Source: JAUCQB01 sp964586235
GTDB lineage: Bacteria; Planctomycetota; Phycisphaerae; UBA1845; PWPN01
Direction of reading: 5' to 3'
Length of the DNA stretch: 64,000 nucleotides
NCBI GenBank assembly: GCA_964586235.1
Contig: CAZPIO010000002.1
Span: 85,089-149,088, forward strand
Shown: positions 33,579 to 41,745 of the stretch, one piece after another
Numbering within the stretch: the stretch's first letter is position 1
How the letters are laid out: the number at the start of each line of letters is the position of its first letter
Program-made: the position numbers and the translations under genes
The notes under the pieces: generated by a model
Seen by the model: only the letters and a program-made list of their open reading frames with translations
The model's database searches: none
What the model was told of the DNA's origin: nothing

Positions 33579-33611
33579 CTACCACTCTGCCGGAGGTATA
33601 GGGAAAGCGTC

Positions 33612-33893
33612 ATGACTGGTTCGGGTACGAACACGCGAAGAGTGTGCAGTTTCAGGCTGGCGGATGTATTGTGTCCAGATCCGGGCCAGATACTGGGGCG
33701 TTTGACTCCCGAACTCGAGGTCAGCGGCGAGGTCATGTTCCTGAGCGATCGAGGCGATCAGCCAGATCGCTTTGCGATAGTGAGTGTGGAAGGCATACTT
33801 TCACCTCTGATCGTACCGACGGAACACTTGCGGTCTTCGGGAGATACGGCGGCAAACGGCAGCTCGCGACCTGGCAACTCGTGCCGGCGCTAG
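33612..33893 (+). CDS. Small hypothetical protein behind a sigma-54 promoter
   Basis: 93 residues with a well-ordered middle (LTPELEVSGEVMFLSDRG, DRFAIVSVEGILSPLIVPTE) of alternating beta-strand character and a disordered Ser/Arg-rich end. I do not recognise the family. An overlapping frame at 33644-33991 looks less protein-like. A GGAGG site at 33592 is somewhat far from the ATG. Confidence 0.5.
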   Translation: MTGSGTNTRRVCSFRLADVLCPDPGQILGRLTPELEVSGEVMFLSDRGDQPDRFAIVSVEGILSPLIVPTEHLRSSGDTAANGSSRPGNSCRR

Positions 33894-34039
33894 AGCCAGG
33901 CACACAGGAGGAGGAAAAGTCCGCTGCCTCCGCTGGAGGCGGTGTCCGTCTTCGGGCCTTGATCAGGGAAAAGCAGTCCGAGGATGGATGATTCTCTCTC
34001 CCAGGCGAGGAGTCGCCTCAGGTTGCTCCCGCCTGGTGA

Positions 34040-34068
34040 TTGAAAAAACCCGGGAGACCGGTTAGACT
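34040..34068 (+). promoter_or_regulatory. Sigma-70-type promoter of the candidate small RNA
   Basis: TTGAAA at 34040-34045 and TAGACT at 34063-34068 with a 17-base spacer; the predicted transcription start is near 34075. No start codon with a ribosome site and a plausible coding frame follows. Confidence 0.65.
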
Positions 34069-34074
34069 GAGGAG

Positions 34075-34330
34075 CAACAGATCAGGTTTCTGAGTCGAGG
34101 AGGTGGCCGAGCAGTTACCGGAGTAAGGCCAATCAGTATGAAAATTGACCCGATGGGAATCGGGTGACCCCAACATAAGGTTACGTTCCTCCCGAAGAAT
34201 CAGTTACGTGGGCTGCCACGGAGTCTTCGGCAGGGCAGCTCGAGCCGGGCGACCGGTGCGAGCGAAAACGGATCTCTCTCTCCCTACCAGGCTTGGGTTT
34301 CGTCTCGAAGCCCTTGCCTGGGTTTTTTTT
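34075..34330 (+). ncRNA. Candidate structured non-coding RNA of about 256 nt
   Basis: Between a promoter (34040) and a strong terminator (34287) several hairpins can be drawn: 34105-34130 (GGCC/GGCC with inner TTAC-CGGA-GTAA), 34148-34165 (seven perfect pairs closed by a GGGA tetraloop), 34210-34241 (eight pairs, one G-U, with a 16-base loop), and 34245-34256 (CCGG-GCGA-CCGG). Two of them have GNRA tetraloops, a mark of folded RNA. No protein-like frame covers it. I compared it with the consensus elements of tmRNA, RNase P, SRP and 6S RNA that I know and found none. The neighbouring genes (sigma-54-driven small gene, HU) do not reveal its role. Confidence 0.6.
34287..34330 (+). terminator. 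Strong intrinsic terminator
   Basis: CCAGGC..GCCTGG and GGGTTTCG..CGAAGCCC form a stem of 14 pairs with one TT/TT mismatch and a TCT loop, directly followed by GTTTTTTTT. A run of eight G follows at 34331. The remainder up to 34591 has no gene; AAAACCTAAGGTTTT (34487-34501) is palindromic. Confidence 0.9.
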
Positions 34331-34591
34331 GGGGGGGGCGGGCCGAGGTGGGCGCCCCGTGAAACCGACACCTCAACCGGGATGGGGCAAACAGCGGGGG
34401 CGAGGCCGCCCGCTCTCCTTAAGTCGTTAATTTACAAATAGTTATCCAATTCGTCGCGACCCGCCGGCTGCACAGGCCATAGTACGAAAACCTAAGGTTT
34501 TTATTCATAAGATGTTGCAGCGGCCCTGAGGTCGCCCGAGTTGACCGGAATACCACCAGCAAGGTTGTAAGAGTTGCCGATATAAAAGCGC

Positions 34592-34620
34592 TTGATCGTC
34601 GAAACTCGTTGTTGTAGGAT
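34592..34620 (+). promoter_or_regulatory. Sigma-70-type promoter of the HU gene
   Basis: TTGATC (34592-34597) and TAGGAT (34615-34620), 17 bases apart. The start codon is about 175 nt downstream of the predicted transcription start, leaving a long leader. Confidence 0.6.
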
Positions 34621-34801
34621 GACTTGCGTGCTTTACCGGCATCGGAGCCGGAGGCGGACGACAGATCGGAGCGGGATTCCCGCGAGCGCGTAATCTTTTC
34701 GTTGCCCGCCGGGAAAGCTGGTGTATGCCGGGGCAAGCGTCATAAGCCCCAGGGGACTCAGAACCAAGGCGAGTTTGAGGATACTTGCGTCGAGGTCAGT
34801 C

Positions 34802-35167
34802 ATGCAGACCATCACCAAGAAGGAACTGATCGACAGGATCGCCGAGTCGTGCACCCACAAGCGCGTCGTGGTCAAGAAGATCATTCAGACCTTCCTTGAC
34901 GAAATCATCGACGAGCTGGGTCGTGGTAACCGTCTGGAATTTCGAGACTTCGGCGTCTTCGAAAGCAAGGTGCGGGCCGCAAGGACGGCGCAGAACCCCA
35001 AGACGCTCGAGCGAGTATCCGTGCCCTCGAAACGCACGGTGAAGTTCAAGGTAGGCCGCCTCATGAAGGAGCGGCTCTCGGCAGCCAGCGGCGAATCCCC
35101 CTCTCCGCTCGGCGGTCTGGCCGGCGGGCGCAGGTCCAATCCGGGAAACGACGGACCGAAGGCTTGA
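34802..35167 (+). CDS. HU/IHF-family DNA-binding protein
   Basis: The 121-residue protein shows the histone-like fold: TITKKELIDRIAESCTHKRV, GNRLEFRDFGVFESKVRAAR and NPKTLERVSVPSKRTVKFK, where the arm carries the DNA-intercalating Pro region. A C-terminal Gly/Ser-rich tail of about 25 residues is an addition to the usual 90-residue body. The RDFG motif is more HU/IHF-intermediate. ATG at 34802 gives the standard start. A terminator follows. Confidence 0.92.
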   Translation: MQTITKKELIDRIAESCTHKRVVVKKIIQTFLDEIIDELGRGNRLEFRDFGVFESKVRAARTAQNPKTLERVSVPSKRTVKFKVGRLMKERLSAASGESPSPLGGLAGGRRSNPGNDGPKA

Positions 35168-35194
35168 TGATCGGCACGCCGATGTGAATAACAA

Positions 35195-35222
35195 CGACCC
35201 TTGGGGAGCAGTCCTCAAGGGT
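35195..35222 (+). terminator. Terminator of the HU gene
   Basis: GACCCTTGGGGA and TCCTCAAGGGTC form a 12-pair stem (one G-T) around a GCAG loop, followed by TCTTTGTTT. The rest of 35223-35468 shows no feature. Confidence 0.75.
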
Positions 35223-35468
35223 CTCTTTGTTTCCGCCGCGCAGCGATTCCAGTCACACAACCGGTGATGGCGTTCCACGCAACTGACGCATGCCCCCGCG
35301 TGCCACGCGCCGCTTGCGTCTCGTTCGCGGGTATTCAGAGCAACATCCGCGCGGGCATCGCCAGCCGCTGCCGGACCGGTGCCGGAGAATCGCATAGAGT
35401 CTTTAGGAGTATTTACAAACCACGTTCACCGGAACGCCGCACTCCTCCACGACATCCGGAGATCGAAC

Positions 35469-37595
35469 TCACCAGAATCGTGCGCCAGGCCAGTGACGCC
35501 GGGGTGGAGGGGGAGATACGGTCGAATCGTAGTTCTGCCCGTCGTCCCTGCACTTGCACTGCCGTCCCCGGCGCATGTCGTGGGGCACGCAGACGGAGAC
35601 GCTGCCCTGACCGATGCCGCCCTTGTCGTCGGCGGCCTGGAAGCTGATCACGTAGACACGGCCGTTGCCGCTGCCCAGGCGCTCGGCCCGCAAAAAGGCG
35701 ACGGGCGTACCAACGCCCTTGCCGTCGGGGCCATTATCGCGACGCATCCACGACGACGTCGGCTCGTCCTGGGTGATACCGGTGATCGTGATGGTCACCG
35801 GGCCGCCGTCCGGATCGACCACGTCGAGGATCTTCACTTTCACCCATCGGTTATTGGGCGGCCAGATCGTGGCAACGCTCGGCCTGGCGTTGCTGCAGTC
35901 CGGCCCGTTGCCGCTGCAAGCATCGCCCGAGCCGTCGCCGTCAGTATCGACCTGGTCCGGGTTAGCCACGCCCGGGCAGTTGTCGCAGACGTCCCCCAGG
36001 CCGTCGCCGTCCATGTCGGCCTGGTCGGCGTTGGAGACATCGGGACAGTTGTCCGCATCACCGCAGACCCCGTCAGCATCCTTGTCGTTCTCGGGGTCGT
36101 TTGGGCAGGTGTCGCATGCGTCGCCCAGGCCGTCGCTGTCGGCGTCCGCCTGATCCGCGTTGGAGGCATCGGGACAGTTGTCCACGTCGCCGCAGACCCC
36201 GTCAGCGTCCTTGTCGTTCTCGGGGTCGTTTGGGCAGGTGTCGCACGCGTCGCCCAGGCCGTCGCTGTCGGCGTCTGCCTGATCCGCGTTGGAGGCATCG
36301 GGACAGTTGTCCACGTCGCCGCAGGCTCCGTCCGCGTCCTTGTCGTTGTCAGCATCGTTTGGGCAGGTATCGCACACGTCGCCCAGGCCGTCGCTGTCGG
36401 CGTCCGCCTGATCCGCGTTGAACACCGCAGGGCAGTTGTCCTGATCGTCGGGCACACCGTCCTCATCCTCATCCACGACCTGAGTGGGACAACCCCAGCG
36501 AGCGAGATAGGATGACGGCAGTCCTCCGGCCGTCGTGAACCGGCCGCCGGCGACCAACCGGCCTTTCACAACCGCCAGAGCAAGGACCTCCTGGTTGGTC
36601 CCAGCACCAAGAGGGAACCATGCCTGCGCGCTCGAATCCCAACGTGCGATGTTCTTCGCTCCGGTCCAATCCGCGCGAGCGAAACCGCCGCCGGCATACA
36701 GCATGCCGTCAAAAAACACCAGAGCGTTCACGCGGTAGTCCATTCCGTGCCCCAGAGCCGACCAGTTCTGCGCGGCCGGATCCCAGCACGCGACGCGCTG
36801 GGCAACCACGGGCTGAGGGATCGTGAAATCACCGCCCACGTACAGCTTGCCGCCTTCTACCGCCAGCGCGTATACCGATCCGACGAGCGAGGCGCCGAGG
36901 TTCGACCAGGTCCGCTTGACCGGGTCCCAGGAGGCAATGTTGATTCCGGCCACGCCGCCGGCACTGGTGAATCCACCCCCGACATAGAGCTTGCCGTCGA
37001 GAGCAGCCAGCGCCGACACGACCGCGTTCACACCGGAGCCCAGGGCCGACCAGGTTTGCGTGGCCGGGTCCCAGCAGGCCACGTTGGCGGCACTGACTCC
37101 TCCCGCAACGGAGAAGGAGCCGCCCGCATACAGCTTGCCGTCCATGGCCGCGAGGGCGTAGACAGAACCGTTGACCCCCGATCCCAACGGAGACCAGGTC
37201 TGCGTGGTCGGATCCCAGCATGCGATCCGGACTCCGCTTACTTCGCTGGCCAAGGTGAAGGCGCCTCCCGCGTAAAGCCTGCCGTCGAGAACGGCCAGCG
37301 CTCGCACCGAGCCATTCACTCCGCTGCCCAGCGTCAGCCACTGCCGGCCGTCCCAGGCCGCGATACGATTCACAACGACCGCCCCGGCCTGAATGAAGTT
37401 GCCGCCCACGACAAGTTCGGTGGGCTTGCCTCCCGGACCGTCGGGATCAAAGCTGGTCACGGCGTAAACCGTATTGTTCGTTCCATCCGAGCCCTGGCTC
37501 GCGAGCCAGTCTGGAGTGCACTCCTCCGAGGATTCCACGGCACTCGCGCTCAACAGAACAACCGCTATTGCCATCAGTATTGCGTATCGCCACAT
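35469..37595 (-). CDS. Secreted beta-propeller protein with thrombospondin type 3 repeats
   Basis: The 708-residue protein starts with a signal peptide (MWRYAILMAIAVVLLSASA), then about seven Kelch-like blades with the repeating pattern VxALAxxDGKLYxGGxFxxA..ACWDPxTQTWSxLG, then thrombospondin type 3 calcium repeats (DxDxDGxGDxCDxCPNDxxN). The C terminus has a WPPNNRWVKVKI domain, as in HYR-like tails, and ends without a known anchor. The ATG at 37595 follows AGGAGG. It is probably an extracellular adhesion or binding protein. About 400 bp upstream (37596-37995) has no recognised gene. Confidence 0.8.
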   Translation of the reverse strand: MWRYAILMAIAVVLLSASAVESSEECTPDWLASQGSDGTNNTVYAVTSFDPDGPGGKPTELVVGGNFIQAGAVVVNRIAAWDGRQWLTLGSGVNGSVRALAVLDGRLYAGGAFTLASEVSGVRIACWDPTTQTWSPLGSGVNGSVYALAAMDGKLYAGGSFSVAGGVSAANVACWDPATQTWSALGSGVNAVVSALAALDGKLYVGGGFTSAGGVAGINIASWDPVKRTWSNLGASLVGSVYALAVEGGKLYVGGDFTIPQPVVAQRVACWDPAAQNWSALGHGMDYRVNALVFFDGMLYAGGGFARADWTGAKNIARWDSSAQAWFPLGAGTNQEVLALAVVKGRLVAGGRFTTAGGLPSSYLARWGCPTQVVDEDEDGVPDDQDNCPAVFNADQADADSDGLGDVCDTCPNDADNDKDADGACGDVDNCPDASNADQADADSDGLGDACDTCPNDPENDKDADGVCGDVDNCPDASNADQADADSDGLGDACDTCPNDPENDKDADGVCGDADNCPDVSNADQADMDGDGLGDVCDNCPGVANPDQVDTDGDGSGDACSGNGPDCSNARPSVATIWPPNNRWVKVKILDVVDPDGGPVTITITGITQDEPTSSWMRRDNGPDGKGVGTPVAFLRAERLGSGNGRVYVISFQAADDKGGIGQGSVSVCVPHDMRRGRQCKCRDDGQNYDSTVSPPPPRRHWPGARFW
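35990..36440. repeat. 129-bp tandem repeats inside the TSP3 region
   Basis: The segment beginning CGCCCAGG recurs at 36122, 36251 and 36380, exactly 129 bases apart, with near-identical sequence and a more diverged unit around 35993. Each unit encodes 43 residues (two TSP3 loops). It indicates recent copy-number change and is a likely site of assembly collapse. Confidence 0.85.
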
Positions 37596-37995
37596 GTGCA
37601 ACCTCCTGTCGCTGATTCGACCTCGGTTACATGACTTGGGAAGCTGCTTGATCTGCGGCCGACAGGCAGGAAGAGACACTGGAGACTGCACCCAGGGCCT
37701 CAGCACGGCGAATTGCCGGAAGCGGCCTGCTCGCGTCCCCAGAATTCCTAGAACACCCAAAGTAACATGTACGAAAATGCTGCGAGGAATGCAAATCTCA
37801 TCCTCGGATAAGAGTCGACGAAAATGGACCGTTCTCGGGCCTCACTTCAAGAGGCACGGAAACCGTCGGGAGTTACGCAGAATTGCCCGTCGGCCGATAA
37901 CGCAGAATGAGGGCCGGACAACTCATTGGCCGCTTCGAATTCGGACTCTTGCCAGCGCGGCAGTGCGCAGAGAAAAACGGCCGCCGATAAGCCGG

Positions 37996-40900
37996 TTATT
38001 CCGTACATGCCGGATCGGCCGGCTCGTTCTCGCCTCGGTAGCACCTCTGGAGAATCGCGAAGTCCAACTGATCCACGTCGCCGTCGGCGTCGAGATCGGC
38101 CGCGATGTGCGCCGGTGAATCCTTCGACGGACCGCACTCCGGAGGAACACCGTCGACAGCGTACGGAACCCCAGGCCCAGTCGCGCAAATCTCGAAAATG
38201 TCGAGATCGTCGTGATCCACGTAGCGATCAGCGTTAAAGTCGGCATCGGCAAGTTCAACGCTGAGTGAGTAGAGCGTGACCAGCAGGTGGTCGCTGAAGC
38301 TGCCGTAGGACTCTGCGGGGACCGAATCGCTGACCGACACCTCGATTCTGAGCCCCACATCCCCGACGGAGAGGGCCAACTGGCTTGAGGTTTGATCTGC
38401 TTCCAGAGTGTCGAGCAGATCCTCACCGTGATAGATCTTGCAGAACCACGTCCTCGTGCTGCCCGCGTAACCCCACAGGCTTGCTGTGATCATAAGGTCG
38501 ATCGGACTGCCCTCTGGGTACTGTTCGGATGGAGGCAGACTCAGACCGCTTGCGAAACTCCCCAGCGCAGTAGCGGCAAGTGGCGGCGGACCCATGGGAC
38601 CAAAAAACGAGTCCCCGCTGACATCGATCTTGACGGTGCGGTAACCGGTGTTGCTGCCCGCCTGAACGCTGCTGCTGGCGGATGAATAGCCCATCTCAGG
38701 GCCACCCCCACCGGACCAACCGTAGGCGCTGGCGGGGCCGCCGGTGACGGTCTGGGTGACGTCGATGGCCTCGGCGTGCGCGGTGTAGTCGCTCGCAAAC
38801 GCCGGCTCGGGCAGACCTTCCGGCCTGGGGTAGGCCCTAATAACCTGTCCGCCGGTCACTGATCCGCCGAGATCCGTGAAGCTGTTCGTGTAGTAGAGAG
38901 GAATCCCGTTCAAATCGAGGGTGGCTCCCGCGGCTAACACAAGGTCCTGGACATACTGAGCGTGGCCTGAACCGGTCTGTGTGAATTGCAGCGTGCCGCT
39001 GCCAACCACCAACCTGCCGACGCCGAAATTGTTGTCGAGCCCGGTCGCAAACGGCCCGGCATCGATTCCCAGCACGGTCATCTGCGAAAGGGTCGTCCCT
39101 GCGTATTCCAGGCATGCGCTGGTCAGGTTGAACGTAGTTGGGGTGCTGGAGTAGTTGCTCAACTTCTTCTTGAAGCGGAGCGTGCTGGCCGCGTCGGCAG
39201 TTGGACTGCCGCTGACCGAGAGATCCCCCTCCACCGTGACAGTGGAGTTGGTCAACTGTGTCGTACCCGAGGCATACACGCTGCTGGTGAAGACAGCCTG
39301 CGCATTGGTGAACGTGAGTGTGCCGGAGTTGCTGAAGCTTATCTGCTCGACGCGGCAACCGTCACCGGTGAACTGAGCTATGCCCGAACCGGATACGCCG
39401 TAGCTTGAAGGCTGGCCGGTGATCGTGGCGCTCTGGACCTGCAGCGTATTACCGCTGTATACGCCCAAACTACGGACAAGCAATGAGGTACCGGGCTGCA
39501 GGATCAGCGAACAGCCGGTACCGCTGTAGTCTCCGAGGTACATGCTGCCGGTCACCTGCAGTTGAGTCTGGCCGCCTGTGACGGAGGGACTGCTCAGGGT
39601 ACAGGAGGAACCTGACTTGACCGTAAATGCGCCGGTTTGCACCGTCCCATCCTGCATGACCACCGTGCCAGGCGCTGAGGTCACGGAATCCTTTTGAACG
39701 GTGAGCGTCCCGCCGACTGCGAGCGGTTGACCGCCGGTGACGCTTCCCTCGGGATGCAGTGAGAGCGAGCCGCCGGAGACGATCATGTCCTCCTCAATGG
39801 TGATCGATCCCCCGGGCTGCACCTGGACATTCGCTCCGGTCATCCAGGCATCCTCGACTACGTGCAGTGACCCGCCCGTCTGCACCTGCAGCCAGTCGGC
39901 GCGGCGATCGTTCTTGAACGTCTGAATCGTATGAGGTGAACCGATCGTAATCGAGTCGGCGCCTGAAGCGGATTCGGGAATCACGACGTCATGAGCGATG
40001 CTCGGGGAGTTGTCCGGAATGCCGCTGGGATTCCAGCTCGAGGGATTCTCCCAGGAACCCCCGCCCGAGGCGGACCATGTCGTCGTCTGAAGACTGGCTG
40101 AGCCATCGATGCCAATGAAGTCGACGTACAAGTCCATGACGTTCTGCCCCCCGGGCGCAGGGTACATATAAGCCGAGCCCCCGTCTTCAGCCGAGAAAGT
40201 GACCGTCGTGCGTCTGCCCTTGGCTGCGGCCGGGACACTCATCGTCGCTCTCATCCAGTCCGCGGCATCGGTGAAAGTCTGCGAGGTTCCCCCTATGCTG
40301 ATGCGGGCAGTTGGGTCACCACTGAGTTCAGCCTCTTCTCGGGTAATGTAGCTGAAGCTGAGCGTAGTGGCATCGCTGGGGAAGAACACGGTCTGACTCA
40401 CGGATGCGGTGCCCGACATGTAGTCCCACCACGTTTCCCCCATCGGTCCCGGCATCATGGACCACTCGCCCGTTGCGTGCATCCGGGCAACATGCTCCTG
40501 GCTTCCGGTCGGTGAGTAGAGCCCGACGCTGCTCTCGTAGGAGCTGCAAGAGGTCGACCAGCCGGTGAGGCTTCCGCCATCGGTCTCGAAATCTCCGTTG
40601 ACCACGTTGCCCATGACGTAGTCGGGCGGCATCGGCGGCGGATCGATTGCTGACGGGTCAGTACCGGGGACGATGCTGACATTGTCGAACGAGACGGAAA
40701 AGGGATCACCGTAGCCGTAACCTGGCGGGACGTACAGGCCCGAGGACATGTCGTAGGAACTCCCCGCCTGCAACATCAGATACATGGTCGGAGCTGTAGC
40801 CACGAAGCTAACTTGCTTGAGGCACGCTGTGTTCTGGTTCCCGTCCCAGGGATCCCAGGAGCACTGAGAGGGGTCGTTGATCAGTCCCCAGGCCAGCAGC

Positions 40901-41346
40901 AGTGTCGTACCTGGCGTGTATTGATCATAGACCTGGTAATTCACCGGCGGGTCCAGCCCAACCAGCACCTTGGCCATGATGAGTGGCGACATATAGGGTT
41001 CGTTCGCCCTGCACAAGACGCTGATCGTGTACGATGTGCCTGGGATGAGATTGAGGGCTTGCCAGCCACCGCCGATGACTCCACTGCTGGAGCTGGTCGT
41101 CGAAACGGTCAGACACGGGGGGACTCCACCTGTGGGCACAAGCGTGGAAGTGAACGACCGCGTGACCACGGCTGTTTGCGCCCGCCAAGTCGTCCAGCCA
41201 GTACTGGTTGAGGAGAAGTCACCATTTACAACGGCCTCCTGAGCATAGCCCACACCGGAAAGCAGCGACCACACAACAACCAGTGCCAAGCCCAAGCCTC
41301 GCTGGAGTCGGACACTGCTGATCAAAGCAGTTTGCTGTCTCATCAT
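37996..41346 (-). CDS. Very large secreted protein with beta-solenoid-like region and dockerin-like tail
   Basis: The 1116-residue protein has a signal peptide (ALVVVWSLLSGVGYAQ), two discoidin/carbohydrate-binding-like beta-sandwich units (VVNGDFSSTSTGW and VVNGDFETDGGS), a central stretch of Gly/Ser/Thr-rich strand repeats (GGSLHVVED.., QVQPGGSITIEEDMIVSGGS) that fit a parallel beta-helix, and a C-terminal dockerin-like tail with DADFNADRYVDHDDL and DLDADGDVDQLDFAILQRC. ATG at 41346 (or 41343) follows AAGGAG. It shares its tail style with the proteins at 1873 and 20853. Function is unknown. Confidence 0.7.
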   Translation of the reverse strand: MMRQQTALISSVRLQRGLGLALVVVWSLLSGVGYAQEAVVNGDFSSTSTGWTTWRAQTAVVTRSFTSTLVPTGGVPPCLTVSTTSSSSGVIGGGWQALNLIPGTSYTISVLCRANEPYMSPLIMAKVLVGLDPPVNYQVYDQYTPGTTLLLAWGLINDPSQCSWDPWDGNQNTACLKQVSFVATAPTMYLMLQAGSSYDMSSGLYVPPGYGYGDPFSVSFDNVSIVPGTDPSAIDPPPMPPDYVMGNVVNGDFETDGGSLTGWSTSCSSYESSVGLYSPTGSQEHVARMHATGEWSMMPGPMGETWWDYMSGTASVSQTVFFPSDATTLSFSYITREEAELSGDPTARISIGGTSQTFTDAADWMRATMSVPAAAKGRRTTVTFSAEDGGSAYMYPAPGGQNVMDLYVDFIGIDGSASLQTTTWSASGGGSWENPSSWNPSGIPDNSPSIAHDVVIPESASGADSITIGSPHTIQTFKNDRRADWLQVQTGGSLHVVEDAWMTGANVQVQPGGSITIEEDMIVSGGSLSLHPEGSVTGGQPLAVGGTLTVQKDSVTSAPGTVVMQDGTVQTGAFTVKSGSSCTLSSPSVTGGQTQLQVTGSMYLGDYSGTGCSLILQPGTSLLVRSLGVYSGNTLQVQSATITGQPSSYGVSGSGIAQFTGDGCRVEQISFSNSGTLTFTNAQAVFTSSVYASGTTQLTNSTVTVEGDLSVSGSPTADAASTLRFKKKLSNYSSTPTTFNLTSACLEYAGTTLSQMTVLGIDAGPFATGLDNNFGVGRLVVGSGTLQFTQTGSGHAQYVQDLVLAAGATLDLNGIPLYYTNSFTDLGGSVTGGQVIRAYPRPEGLPEPAFASDYTAHAEAIDVTQTVTGGPASAYGWSGGGGPEMGYSSASSSVQAGSNTGYRTVKIDVSGDSFFGPMGPPPLAATALGSFASGLSLPPSEQYPEGSPIDLMITASLWGYAGSTRTWFCKIYHGEDLLDTLEADQTSSQLALSVGDVGLRIEVSVSDSVPAESYGSFSDHLLVTLYSLSVELADADFNADRYVDHDDLDIFEICATGPGVPYAVDGVPPECGPSKDSPAHIAADLDADGDVDQLDFAILQRCYRGENEPADPACTE

Positions 41347-41745
41347 CGTACTCCTTCTTCTGGAGACTGTTTCTTTGAACATGAGGCAAGCGATCTTCGC
41401 CTGCAGTGGTTTGCGGCGCAGGACAACCACGTACAGGACCCGACAGACCGCCCGGCGAGCCGAGTCGCTGCGAAGGGAGCAAGAGACAGGATGCTGTCGG
41501 CACTTCTCTTCTGTCCCCCATCGGCCTATTTCGTATACTAACCTAAGATTATTAAGAGTCAAGAGGTAATCCAATGGCATAAGGGTGTATATATTGCCAT
41601 TGCCGCGCGTGGCAGGCCCGCGCCGAAAGCCCGAAGAGCTGGCGAGGCACCGGCGCTGAACTCGCAGTCCTGCCGAGAGTTGCGTCGCCGTTTCCCCCGG
41701 GAAGCCCCTCGTCAGACGCAAGGGTGTCTCTTCTTCCCGAAAGCC
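41347..41745. other. AT-rich intergenic region upstream of the large secreted gene
   Basis: On the minus strand TTGACT (near 41562) is followed by TAGTAT/TATACG 16-19 bases later, a possible but poorly spaced promoter for the 37996-41346 gene. The region is visibly AT-richer than its surroundings. No gene is recognised. Confidence 0.35.

Noticed and set aside
33535..33600. tRNA-Gly-like sequence on the minus strand (AGAGTGGTAGAGC..GTGCCAA)
   Set aside because: The anticodon and T stems do not pair and no acceptor stem forms. The same bases are explained better by a sigma-54 promoter on the plus strand.
34075..34330. tmRNA, RNase P, SRP or 6S identity for the RNA candidate
   Set aside because: No GAGGAAAGTCC (RNase P), no GGAAGGAAGCAGC-like SRP loop, no tRNA-like ends of tmRNA and no single long bubble hairpin of 6S RNA.
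35990..36440. Regularly spaced repeats as a CRISPR array
   Set aside because: The repeats are in frame, encode TSP3 loops and have no unique spacers.
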